DNA of 64,000 bases, taken from positions 62,001 through 126,000 of the forward strand of contig NZ_CASCJC010000001.1 in NCBI RefSeq assembly GCF_949152225.1, in the 5' to 3' direction. This DNA is from Ligilactobacillus sp900765635. GTDB lineage: Bacteria > Bacillota > Bacilli > Lactobacillales > Lactobacillaceae. A program made the position numbers and the translations under genes. The notes beneath the pieces are model-generated. The model was not told where the DNA came from and ran no database searches. It worked only from the letters and a program-made list of their open reading frames with translations. Positions within the stretch are counted from its first letter, which is position 1, and every line of letters begins with the position of its first letter. Shown in pieces: positions 50,207 through 58,733 of this stretch.

Positions 50207-51295
50207 TTAATTGTCTTTTAAAACCGAGCGATTCTTGATGCCAGTTTGAAGCAAAGATTTAGCTAGACTTAAGACAAGAGCACGTTGCTTTTTATCAAGT
50301 TGTGTTAACTCAGAGACGACCGTGGTGATTTTAGAGAAACGATCAGCGGTCAGCTCTTGCATGCGTGTGATTTGAGTGGCATTTAAGACGTCAAAGACAA
50401 CGGAAATGAATTCTTGACGTTTTTCATTTGAAATTTCGTTAAGCCAATCTTTAAGGGTTTGCTCGATGAAAACACTGCTAGCATCGACATTTTTTTCACA
50501 GACAAAACTATGTGGTGCAGCGATGTCCCAGCTATATAAATCGTGTTGTAAGATGCTGGTTTGTTGGCTGTGGACAACCGTATAATCTTCGACATGACCA
50601 AGTAACATTCCAATGATAGAAGATTGTGGCACATAAGCTGAGATTAAGGGCTTGATACGTTTAATATCAGCTCTTTCAAGTGTATTAATGGCAAATCCAG
50701 GCCCGTCAAAACTATAAACATGTTTGAGGCGTTCAATGAGTTTATCTGGACAAAATAAGGCTACAAATAAGGCGATGTTTCCACCTTTGGAGTGTCCAGC
50801 TAGATAAAATGGTCCATCTAAAGCTTTAGCAGCATCTTTAAAGTAGTTAAGACCTGCACTTTGGCAAGGAACAGTTTGCATAAAACTCATGTTGAAGTCT
50901 TCTTTTAAGCCGACTAACGTATCGTCGGTGCCACGATAAGCGATAAGATTACCCCCTAAGAACTTAAAGGTCAGGCAAGCAAACTGTTTTTCAGCTTGTG
51001 CATTGATATCGTTACGAAAACCGCATAATTCAATGTTCTTAAAGCGTTGGCACTTAGCTAATGTTTCTAAGAGTGCTTCATCGGTTGCTTGTTGTAGGTA
51101 AGGAGTGGTTTTTTGTGCTTGATATTTTTGCCAACATTTTTCTAAAGTGAGCGTGTCCGTAAAACTTGTAGGTACAATGTTATCCAGTTGTAGATAGCTG
51201 AAACGACTGAAAATCAAACAATCGACCTCATTTAAAGGTGCTTGTGCAAAGGTTAAATCACCACGCCAAGTCAAATAGTCAAAAAGATTAGCCAT
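50207..51295 (-). CDS. DUF2974 (Mbeg1-like) alpha/beta hydrolase-fold protein
   Basis: A 362-residue cytoplasmic protein. The N-terminal 'NLFDYLTWRGDLTFAQAPLNEVDCLIFSRFSYLQLD' and 'LIAYRGTDDTLVGLKEDFNMSFM' are typical of DUF2974. The nucleophile elbow is 'YLAGHSKGGNIALF', giving Ser as the likely catalytic residue. It resembles a lipase 3-type enzyme; substrate unknown. Monocistronic. Confidence 0.85.
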   Translation of the reverse strand: MANLFDYLTWRGDLTFAQAPLNEVDCLIFSRFSYLQLDNIVPTSFTDTLTLEKCWQKYQAQKTTPYLQQATDEALLETLAKCQRFKNIELCGFRNDINAQAEKQFACLTFKFLGGNLIAYRGTDDTLVGLKEDFNMSFMQTVPCQSAGLNYFKDAAKALDGPFYLAGHSKGGNIALFVALFCPDKLIERLKHVYSFDGPGFAINTLERADIKRIKPLISAYVPQSSIIGMLLGHVEDYTVVHSQQTSILQHDLYSWDIAAPHSFVCEKNVDASSVFIEQTLKDWLNEISNEKRQEFISVVFDVLNATQITRMQELTADRFSKITTVVSELTQLDKKQRALVLSLAKSLLQTGIKNRSVLKDN

Positions 51296-51468
51296 TTAAA
51301 TCACCACCTTAAGAGTATTTCTAGCTTAATTGTACTCTGAATTGTTCTTTTTTACCAAATTAAAAGCTGTTTCACGTGAAACGATTGCTAATTTTGAAAA
51401 AAGTTCTTACAAAACAGGTTTGAAATATGCTACATTATAAAATGATTTTTAAAAAGGAGGACGAACTT

Positions 51469-52794
51469 GTGGATGAACTTTTTGCAAAGGCTCCGGTTAA
51501 AAAAGTCTATTTTCAATTGGCTTTGCCGGTAGTTTTAGGAATGTTTGCTAGCATGGTATATAATTTAGCCGATACATTTTTTGTTGCAAAGACCGGTAAT
51601 ACGGCTTTAGTTGCCGGTGTTGCATTGGGTACACCATTGTTTTCATTTATGCTAGCAATTGGAGACATTTTTGGATTAGGTGGTAGTGCTGTGATTTCGC
51701 GGTTGCTAGGCGAAAAAAAGTATGCCCTCAGCGCAAAAATTAGCAGTTTTTCATTGTATATTACGATTGCTTTTAGCTTACTTTTAACAGCGATAATGTT
51801 AATTTTTGAACGCCCAATCTTAAACCTTTTGGGTGCGACTCCCCAAACCTATCAATATGCTGCTGATTTTTATCGAATCTTGGTAGGAGGCAGTGTTTTT
51901 ATTATTGTATCGTTAGTGCCAGGAAACATCATTCGTACCGAGGGTTTAGCGGTTAAATCGATGATTGCTACTTTATCTGGGACGATTTTGACAATCATCT
52001 TAGATCCGTTATTCTTATTTGTTTTTGATATGGGCGCAAAAGGAATTGCGTTGGCTAATGTTTTAGGCTATGCGGTAAATTGTGGGATACTCTTTTATTA
52101 TATGAATAAAGATTGCAAGATATTGTCACTTAAGTTGCGTGATTGTCAAATTAACTTGCATAATTTGAAACTAGTTTTAGTGATCGGAATTCCAGCTTCG
52201 TTGACTAATTTAATGCAAAGCTTTGGTGTTGCGTTATTAAACAACCATCTTTCTAAATATGGAGCAAGTGCGGTTGCTGCTAATGGGATTGTTGCTAAAA
52301 TTTATATGATTGTTATCTTGGTGATGGTTGGTTTTGCATTTGGGGCACAACCATTAATTGGTTATAATTATGGAGCTAAAAACAAGGAACGTTTCAAAGA
52401 AATTATGCGTTTTGACTTTTTGGTAGAAGTTGTTTATTCCTTAGTGTTAGCGGTAATCTTGATGGTGTTAGCACCTGTTTTAGTCAAAATTTTTATGACA
52501 GATACAAAGATTATAGAGCAAGGAACATATATGTTACGGGCTACGCTTTTGACTGCGCCGTTTGTTGGAGCTATTTTAGTTTTTACGACGGTTTTTCAAT
52601 CGGCAGGCAAAGCATGGAGCGCTTTAATCATGGCATTAGCGCGCCAAGGGGTCGTATATGCTCCTTGTATGGTAATTTTAGCTAACAGTGTAGGTTATCA
52701 TGGCATTATTTGGGCGCAACCAGTGGCTGATGCAGTGACATTTGTGATTGGTTGGGTATTATACCGCAAAGTAATTAAGGATTTTAGCGCATAA
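51469..52794 (+). CDS. MATE-family efflux transporter
   Basis: About 441 residues, 12 membrane helices. Family blocks: 'YFQLALPVVLGMFASMVYNLADTFFVAKTGNTALVAGVALGTP', 'GGSAVISRLLGEKKY', 'VIGIPASLTNLMQSFGVALLN' and 'FGAQPLIGYNYGAKNKERFKEIM'. GTG 51469 is 8 nt after AAAGGAGG, which lies inside the longer frame from ATG 51427. Substrate not predictable. Confidence 0.9.
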   Translation: MDELFAKAPVKKVYFQLALPVVLGMFASMVYNLADTFFVAKTGNTALVAGVALGTPLFSFMLAIGDIFGLGGSAVISRLLGEKKYALSAKISSFSLYITIAFSLLLTAIMLIFERPILNLLGATPQTYQYAADFYRILVGGSVFIIVSLVPGNIIRTEGLAVKSMIATLSGTILTIILDPLFLFVFDMGAKGIALANVLGYAVNCGILFYYMNKDCKILSLKLRDCQINLHNLKLVLVIGIPASLTNLMQSFGVALLNNHLSKYGASAVAANGIVAKIYMIVILVMVGFAFGAQPLIGYNYGAKNKERFKEIMRFDFLVEVVYSLVLAVILMVLAPVLVKIFMTDTKIIEQGTYMLRATLLTAPFVGAILVFTTVFQSAGKAWSALIMALARQGVVYAPCMVILANSVGYHGIIWAQPVADAVTFVIGWVLYRKVIKDFSA

Positions 52795-52831
52795 AAATAA
52801 GTATCTGATTAGAGTTTTTTCTAGGTAAATA

Positions 52832-52880
52832 TTACTTTACAAAAAGGTATAGACCTATTATCATTAAGGTAGTAAAGTAA
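52832..52880. promoter_or_regulatory. MupG-like gene promoter flanked by 9-bp inverted repeats
   Basis: TTACTTTAC (52832-52840) and GTAAAGTAA (52872-52880) bracket a promoter with TTTACA (52836-52841) and TATCAT (52859-52864) 17 bp apart. The dyad could be an operator. Confidence 0.45.
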
Positions 52881-52923
52881 CCGTTTTAAAACAAGCTAAG
52901 AACTAGGAAGGGAACTAAAGACG

Positions 52924-54012
52924 ATGCAAACAAAAACGTTAGGAATTTCTATTTATCCATCGCAATCAGATTTTGAACAAGATAAACTTTATTTACAAAA
53001 AGCACATAAGTTAGGTTATACACGAATTTTTACGTCATTATTAGAAATTAACGATGATAGTGATGTCGACAAATATCGCCAAATTATTGAATATGGTAAT
53101 CAATTAGGCTTTAAGACAGTGATCGACGTTAACCCTGGATTATTTGACAAATTAAAGATTGACTATGATGATTTAATCTTCTTTAAAAATTTAGGCGTAT
53201 ATGGTTTACGCTTAGATGTAGGTTTTACTGGAGCAGAAGAAGCACGTATGACTCGCAACCAATATGGTTTGGTGATTGAAATTAATATGAGCGCTGGGAC
53301 AAATTACTTGGATAATATTATGTCATATCATCCAAAGACCGATAAATTATGGGGTTGCCATAACTTCTATCCACAACGCTATACAGCTTTAGGCGAAGAT
53401 TTCTTTATCGAATGTTCGCAAAAATATCGTCATTTCAATATTAATACGGCAGCATTTGTGACTTCACCAGATGCTAAGATGGGACCATGGCCAGTGCAAG
53501 AAGGCTTGCCAACATTAGAAGCAGATCGTGACTTACCAATTGCAACTCAAGTACGTCGAATGTTAGCTACCGATTTAATTGATGACATCTTGATTGGTAA
53601 TGCTTATGCAACTGATGAAGAATTGGCAGCTGTGGCTGAAGTATTCTTTGAACCACATCCAACAATTCAAGTGCAATTAGTAGATGATGTGACAGAACTT
53701 GAAACTAAGATTGTTTTAGAACAAATTCACACTTATCGTGGTGATTCATCTGATTACTTTGTACGGGATTCATTTAGTCGTGTAACTTACAAGGATGAAC
53801 CAATGCCAGCTCATCATAATGATGTTACAATCAAACGTGGCGATATTATGATCTTAAATGAAGCTTATGGTCAATACAAAAATGAAGTTCAAATTGCCTT
53901 AGTTGATATGCCAAATGATGGTAAACGCAATGTAGTAGGGCATGTGGTTGAGCATGAATTATTCTTATTAGATCAATTACAACGTCGTATTACTTTCAAA
54001 TGTGTTAAATAA
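52924..54012 (+). CDS. DUF871/MupG-like 6-phospho-N-acetylmuramidase
   Basis: A 362-residue TIM-barrel protein: 'LGISIYPSQSDFEQDKLYLQKAHKLGYTRIFTSLLEI' at the start, 'LGVYGLRLDVGFTGAEEA', 'IEINMSAGTNYLDNIMSYHPKTDKLWGCHNFYPQRYTALG' and 'GPWPVQEGLPTLEADRDLPIATQVRRMLATDLIDDILIGNAYA', then a cyclophilin-like C-terminal domain (about 245-362). MupG cleaves MurNAc-6-P-GlcNAc in peptidoglycan recycling. No murQ or MurNAc PTS gene is adjacent. Own promoter and terminator. Confidence 0.88.
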   Translation: MQTKTLGISIYPSQSDFEQDKLYLQKAHKLGYTRIFTSLLEINDDSDVDKYRQIIEYGNQLGFKTVIDVNPGLFDKLKIDYDDLIFFKNLGVYGLRLDVGFTGAEEARMTRNQYGLVIEINMSAGTNYLDNIMSYHPKTDKLWGCHNFYPQRYTALGEDFFIECSQKYRHFNINTAAFVTSPDAKMGPWPVQEGLPTLEADRDLPIATQVRRMLATDLIDDILIGNAYATDEELAAVAEVFFEPHPTIQVQLVDDVTELETKIVLEQIHTYRGDSSDYFVRDSFSRVTYKDEPMPAHHNDVTIKRGDIMILNEAYGQYKNEVQIALVDMPNDGKRNVVGHVVEHELFLLDQLQRRITFKCVK

Positions 54013-54030
54013 TTAGTGAAGAGATTTTAA

Positions 54031-54077
54031 AAAATAGCCCTAAAATAACGGTTTACCGTTATCTTAGGGCTATTTTT
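54031..54077. terminator. Bidirectional terminator
   Basis: AATAGCCCTAA plus ATAACGG pair with CCGTTAT and TTAGGGCTATT; it is flanked by A and T tracts between convergent genes. Confidence 0.88.
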
Positions 54078-54081
54078 ATAA

Positions 54082-54945
54082 TTATTTGTGATAACTATTG
54101 ATTAAACCTTGTGTTCCTTGATCACCTAATTGGCAGACATCGACCATTACTTTGTAGAGACGTGCAGCTTCCTTGGTTGCAGGTAAATCAAGTTGCATTT
54201 TTTCAGCTTCTTGTAAGGCGATGCGTAAATCTTTTAAGAAATGTTTAGCAAAAAAGCCAGGAGTGTAATCACCAGCCAGGATACGTGGGCCGTAGTTAGT
54301 CAAACTCCAGTTACCAGCGCTACCGGCACCGACAGTTTCTAAAACTTTGGTAACATCTAGATTTGCATTTTTAGCGTAGAGTAACATTTCGGTTAAGCCC
54401 GTCATGGTACCTGCAATCATGATTTGGTTGGCCATCTTGGTATGTTGACCACAGCCAGCTGGACCAAAGTAATTAGTACTCTTGCCGATTTGTTTGAAAA
54501 TTGGTAAAAGTTCTTCGTAAACTTCTTTATCTCCTCCGACCATAATCGTTAAAGTAGCGTTTTTAGCGCCGACATCTCCACCTGAAACGGGAGCATCGAG
54601 GATTTTAAATCCTTTACTTGTGCCAATTTCAAAAAGTTTAGCGGCTAGACTTGGTTGGCTAGTTGTCATATCTACAGCGATTTTTCCAGCACTTAAGCCT
54701 GCAAAAATACCGTCTTCACCGAGATAGATTTCTTCAACATCTTTTGGATAGCCGACCATTGAAAAAACAAGATCAGCTTGTTGAGCGACTTTTTTAGGAC
54801 TATCTGCCCAAGTTGCACCATTTTCAACTAAACTTTGAGTCTTGCTTTTAGTCCGATTATAAACAGTTAGTTGATGACCTGCTTTAAGTAAATTTTGGCA
54901 GATGGCTGCTCCCATCACACCGGTTCCAATAAAACCAATTTTCAT
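54082..54945 (-). CDS. NAD(P)-dependent oxidoreductase, 3-hydroxyisobutyrate dehydrogenase family
   Basis: A 287-residue protein. Rossmann loop 'KIGFIGTGVMGAAICQNLLKAGH', then 'VYNRTKSK', substrate motif 'APVSGGDVGAKNATLTIMVGG', catalytic lysine block 'GCGQHTKMANQIMIAG' and C-terminal 'GFFAKHFLKDLRIALQEA'. Possible substrates are tartronate semialdehyde, succinic semialdehyde or 3-hydroxyisobutyrate; the sequence does not settle this. ATG 54945 follows AAAGGATG; the longer frame upstream overlaps the RNA terminator and is rejected. Confidence 0.88.
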   Translation of the reverse strand: MKIGFIGTGVMGAAICQNLLKAGHQLTVYNRTKSKTQSLVENGATWADSPKKVAQQADLVFSMVGYPKDVEEIYLGEDGIFAGLSAGKIAVDMTTSQPSLAAKLFEIGTSKGFKILDAPVSGGDVGAKNATLTIMVGGDKEVYEELLPIFKQIGKSTNYFGPAGCGQHTKMANQIMIAGTMTGLTEMLLYAKNANLDVTKVLETVGAGSAGNWSLTNYGPRILAGDYTPGFFAKHFLKDLRIALQEAEKMQLDLPATKEAARLYKVMVDVCQLGDQGTQGLINSYHK

Positions 54946-55024
54946 GTATGCCACATCCTTTAGCTTTAATCTAAGTATAATGATATACCTTTTATTAAGG
55001 CTTGAGAATTGATATTTTGTAAAA

Positions 55025-55483
55025 AACACAAAAAATAACCCAGGCTCGCAAATACTCTTACATATCATCTTGGAGGTTCACGTGTCTACTCCTAAGATCT
55101 TCTTACATTATGAGACCTGGGTCATATTATCTAATTTTTTAGGAAAATTAATCTTGTTTCCACATCCTTTAAAATAACCCGCTTTCTAAGAAGCACTCGG
55201 TTAAATTTTAACTAATTGCAATTAGTTTTAGTTTTTTTGGAGGTGTATCCCAAAATAAACTAAATTAATTTGAAAAAACTTTTCAAGTTGGCTCCGACAT
55301 CCCCTTATGGTAAAACCTAAGCATCTGAAACGACAATCTAGGGTACTTCCACTTAAGTTGTTGGCTCCGACACCTTCTTTCTTTCAAATCAAAAGTTATC
55401 AACTACAACTAAATTACATTTGGTTCGCAAATTAAGCCCCATGATTTAGGACTTAATTTGATGTGGAATTGTTAATTCCTTAC
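55025..55483 (-). ncRNA. Unidentified structured RNA candidate, about 460 nt
   Basis: About 530 bp between convergently spaced genes hold no ORF. On the minus strand a good promoter (TTGCAT at 55518-55513, TATAAA at 55495-55490, 17-bp spacer) follows the hsp20 terminator. The segment ends with a long hairpin (55037-55123; closing pairs ACCCAGG/CCTGGGT and an inner stem ATCTT-GGAG/CTCC-AAGAT) followed by TTATTTTTTG. Inside are two copies of TGTCGGAGCCAAC (as read on the minus strand, near 55374 and 55288), a GGAATT-AAC-AATTCC hairpin, and AACTAATTGCAATTAGTT, an 18-bp perfect palindrome at 55209-55226. I do not see hallmarks of tmRNA, RNase P, SRP or T-box RNA. 6S RNA cannot be excluded. Confidence 0.5.
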
Positions 55484-55489
55484 ACCTAA

Positions 55490-55518
55490 TTTATAACACA
55501 TCTAAGCTAAAAATGCAA
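55490..55518 (-). promoter_or_regulatory. Promoter of the RNA candidate
   Basis: TTGCAT and TATAAA on the minus strand, 17 bp apart, with the predicted start near 55483. No ribosome binding site or start codon follows at a usable distance. Confidence 0.6.
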
Positions 55519-55557
55519 GCGTTTTCTTTGGTGGTTTATTGGTGTTTGTAATAAAAA

Positions 55558-55581
55558 ACTACCCGTTAAAAACGGGTAGTC
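55558..55581 (-). terminator. Terminator of hsp20
   Basis: ACTACCCGTT and AACGGGTAGT pair on the minus strand, followed by TTTTTTATT. Confidence 0.85.
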
Positions 55582-55601
55582 AAGGAGCATTTAAATGAAG
55601 T

Positions 55602-56033
55602 CTAGTCAATTTCGATTCGCCGTGAGTTACTGATTTCTTCGGCTGTCTTTGGCAACGTGATGATTAATTCACCATTTTCACATTTGGCCGAAATTTTTTC
55701 GCGATCAACATTTAAAAAGCTATATTGTCGAGTATAACGACCATAACTTCTTTCGCTAGCCAAGATATTTCCTTGAGAATCACTTCTATCGCTAAATGAA
55801 TCACGTTTAGCGCTGACAGTCAAAATATTGTCTTTAAAATCGATGGTGATGTCTTTTTTATCGATCCCTGGAACATCGATCGCAACAACATAATCTACGT
55901 CAGTTTCTTTAATATCACTACGTAATTCTTTGAATGCATCGGTCATATTAGTTAGGGGACGAGTGAAGGTTCTAAACAAATCATCACCAGTATTTAATAA
56001 GTCATTGAAACGATTAGATAATTCATTAGCCAT
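55602..56033 (-). CDS. Small heat-shock protein, Hsp20/alpha-crystallin family
   Basis: A 143-residue chaperone. The alpha-crystallin domain (about 40-143) has 'KETDVDYVVAIDVPGIDKKDITIDFKDNILTVSAKRD', 'YGRYTRQYSFLNVDREKISAKCENGELIITLPK' with the G-x-L motif. ATG 56033 follows AAAGGAAG. No CtsR or CIRCE operator is visible upstream. Confidence 0.95.
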   Translation of the reverse strand: MANELSNRFNDLLNTGDDLFRTFTRPLTNMTDAFKELRSDIKETDVDYVVAIDVPGIDKKDITIDFKDNILTVSAKRDSFSDRSDSQGNILASERSYGRYTRQYSFLNVDREKISAKCENGELIITLPKTAEEISNSRRIEID

Positions 56034-56138
56034 AATTAAGACTTCCTTTCTCAAAATAATCAGTAATTTACTTTACACCTTTATCATAGTCTTTTTTTCA
56101 ATAGATGCAACTAAAAAGCATCAAAAAAAGCTGATTTT

Positions 56139-57890
56139 TTACTGCTTATTTTTATAGTGATTATGCAAGGTTGTAATCACTAAAAATAAAATCAAGACAA
56201 AGGAAATAATATAGCCGCAAACACCTAAATTATAGATAGCAGGGTGTTGTTGTCCGCCCATTACAAGCATAGAAGAACCTAAGATGAGTGCTGCTAAAAT
56301 AATCGAGATGACGATGCGATTAACAAGCTGATCAACACGATCAAAGAAGCGATCTTGTTCTTTAAACTTAAAGTTGATGCGCCCTTGGCCTTGCATAAAG
56401 ATATCTAATAGGCGTTCAACTTTGATAGGAATTTGTGGTGTGGCCTTGATAGCCTGTGCCATTAGTAAGGCGTGATCTTCCAACTCATTTCTTAGGTTAA
56501 GTTTCTTTTTTAAATAATCACGTGCAAAGGGTCTGACGACATCCATCATTGCTAAATCAGGATCAAGTTGTGCAACTAATCCTTCTAAAGAAGCAAATGC
56601 CTTAACGAGTAATGTGACTTCGGATTTGGCTTGTAAGTTATTATTGCGACATAATGACAAAATACTAAACAACATATCTGCTAGATCGATTTGTCCTAGC
56701 CCCATTTGCATATAAGGTTGCAAAAAGACTCCTAGCTCTTCATAAAAGTCTTCTTCATCAACTTTACCGGTGCGATTGCAAACGGCTAAGATGGCTTGAC
56801 CGATTAAACGGGTATCTTTGGTGTTTAGAGCCAAGATGATGTTAGTAATGCCATCGACAAGATTAGGTGTCAAATGTCCCATCATGCCAAAGTCTAGGTA
56901 AACAAGGCGACAAGCAGGTAATTTCTTTTGCGTTGCGATATCTATATCGGTAGAACCCAGTGTTTTTTGAAATTGATGCGTCGTTTGATAACGGGGCAAT
57001 TTGGTTGAATTTTGTGGTAGTTCATAAAATAAAATATTGCCCGGATGCGGATCGGCGTGAAAAAAGTTATCTGTAAAAACTTGCTTGATAAAGTTTTGGA
57101 CTAAAACTTCACCGATGAAACGGCGTAATTTCTTTTGTTGAGCAGCTTTTTTAGGATCATCACTCAATTTTTGATTAACTAGTACTTGAATACTTTTTCC
57201 AGGCATCAATGAATTAACTAAGACTTTAGGCGCAGAATATTCGCGGTAAACCTTAGGTACTTCAATGATACTAGTTGCATTGTTTAATTGATAAAACTCT
57301 TCACCGTTTTGCATTTCAACTTGAGTGTCGATTTCGTTTAATAAGGCGGTTTGGATCTCGTTTAAGATTTCTTTGGGATTGATGACACTGATATCTGGTG
57401 CAAACTTTAAAATATGAATTGCTTGGCGAAACAAGGATAAATCTGTATTGACAAGTTCTTCAACTTTAGGATGTTGAATCTTGACGACGACAGGAGTGTT
57501 GTCCTTAAGAGTTGCCTTGTGTGTTTGTCCAATTGACCCAGAAGCAAACGGTTGTTTTTCGAAGCTAGCAAATGTTTCAGCTATACTTTTGCCGGTTTGT
57601 TCTAAAAAAATTTGCGCAATAGTTTCAAATGAGTCGATTTGAACGTTATCTTGCAGTTTGCGTAGTTCTTTAATGTATTCAGGTGAGACTAAATCAGGAC
57701 GTGTCGACAATAATTGGCCAGCCTTAATAAAAGTTGGACCAAGCTCTTGGAGACCTAAACGAATCTCTTTAGGATTTTTTTGTTTCAAGAAGTTTTTGAT
57801 CATATCATGTTCGCGAATGACATGAACGATCTCTAATAGACGCGAACGTTTGTCTTTACGTGTAATTTCGATTGTTGGCGCTACTGTCAT
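56139..57890 (-). CDS. ABC1/AarF/UbiB-family atypical kinase
   Basis: A 583-residue protein. Family blocks: 'LGPTFIKAGQLLSTRPDLVSPEYIKELRKLQD' (KxGQ motif), the nucleotide loop 'PFASGSIGQTHKATLKDNTPVVVKIQHP' (ASGSIGQ instead of the classical AAASIGQ), 'VFTDNFFHADPHPGNILF' and 'RLVYLDFGMMGHL'. Two C-terminal membrane helices follow. Quinone pathways are often missing in lactobacilli, so a lipid-related role is more likely than ubiquinone synthesis. Confidence 0.92.
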   Translation of the reverse strand: MTVAPTIEITRKDKRSRLLEIVHVIREHDMIKNFLKQKNPKEIRLGLQELGPTFIKAGQLLSTRPDLVSPEYIKELRKLQDNVQIDSFETIAQIFLEQTGKSIAETFASFEKQPFASGSIGQTHKATLKDNTPVVVKIQHPKVEELVNTDLSLFRQAIHILKFAPDISVINPKEILNEIQTALLNEIDTQVEMQNGEEFYQLNNATSIIEVPKVYREYSAPKVLVNSLMPGKSIQVLVNQKLSDDPKKAAQQKKLRRFIGEVLVQNFIKQVFTDNFFHADPHPGNILFYELPQNSTKLPRYQTTHQFQKTLGSTDIDIATQKKLPACRLVYLDFGMMGHLTPNLVDGITNIILALNTKDTRLIGQAILAVCNRTGKVDEEDFYEELGVFLQPYMQMGLGQIDLADMLFSILSLCRNNNLQAKSEVTLLVKAFASLEGLVAQLDPDLAMMDVVRPFARDYLKKKLNLRNELEDHALLMAQAIKATPQIPIKVERLLDIFMQGQGRINFKFKEQDRFFDRVDQLVNRIVISIILAALILGSSMLVMGGQQHPAIYNLGVCGYIISFVLILFLVITTLHNHYKNKQ

Positions 57891-57963
57891 GTCTATCCCA
57901 CCTTACATTAGGTATTTTCTTAATTTTAGCACTTTTTAATAGATTCGTCTTAGAAAAACCTTT

Positions 57964-58587
57964 TTAACAAAACCAGTTGATGGGGCGTTTGTTAAGTGGT
58001 TGTACCTGACGATGATTATTGGCAAATGCGTTTTTGATAGCAGCTGCAGACACAGGAGAAATTTCAAGCGCAGTGGTCAAGACAACCCAAGTGACATCAC
58101 TTTTGAGTGGTGGAGTCGTCAATGTTCCTGTGTATGTGACATAGGCAAGTTTAGTTGGAATTAGATTTGCAAGCTCTTGGTCATTGCATTTTCCCGCAAA
58201 AATATCGGCGATTTGTCGGTTGGTTTTAGTCGGATTAAGCGCACATAAGACGGCCAAAACTAAGGTTTCTTTGTTTGGACCACTAAAGACAAAATGCAAC
58301 TCACAGCTAAGACGTTGACCATCAAAGAGATGCTCGCTACCATCATGGAAATGGAAACGTTGTAGTTGATAGGTTTGGCCTTTGAATTTTAATTCTCCTG
58401 TAGCCAAAAATTGCATACCAGATGCACTAGGTTGCTCATTAATATCTTGTTTTGAGGGAAATGTTATGGCTAGTGGTTGCTGTGTTAATTTTTGTGGTAT
58501 CAGTGTTTTTAAATTTAAATCAATTGGCGATTGCCAAGAAGTATCAGCTTTCCAAGTATCTTGGCTTTGATAATCGAGTTGTGTCAT
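57964..58587 (-). CDS. Alpha-class carbonic anhydrase, apparently cytoplasmic
   Basis: A 207-residue protein hydrating CO2. Zinc histidines are in 'FHFHDGSEHLFDG' (first two) and 'CELHFVFSG' (third); the gate-keeper region is 'YTGTLTTPPLKSDVTWVVL'. 'WQSPIDL' and 'RPINWF' also match the family. No signal peptide is present, while most bacterial alpha-class enzymes are exported. Divergent from the levR-type gene. In heterofermenters, it may supply bicarbonate for carboxylations. Confidence 0.92.
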   Translation of the reverse strand: MTQLDYQSQDTWKADTSWQSPIDLNLKTLIPQKLTQQPLAITFPSKQDINEQPSASGMQFLATGELKFKGQTYQLQRFHFHDGSEHLFDGQRLSCELHFVFSGPNKETLVLAVLCALNPTKTNRQIADIFAGKCNDQELANLIPTKLAYVTYTGTLTTPPLKSDVTWVVLTTALEISPVSAAAIKNAFANNHRQVQPLNKRPINWFC

Positions 58588-58733
58588 AAAAAAAATCCTT
58601 CATTTGTTGAGTATTCTCAGTTGTTTACAATAACTATATAGGTTGTGTTGACTAAGTGCAAGCCACCCGATGGCAGATATCTGGTGTTAAATATGGTAAA
58701 ATTAAAGCGAATTTAGTTTAGGAGGCTTTGGTG

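Noticed and set aside
55025..55520. tmRNA, RNase P RNA or SRP RNA
   Set aside because: No tRNA-like ends or tag ORF, no GAAAGUCC-type RNase P core and no GGAAGG/GCAGCC SRP apex were found on either strand.
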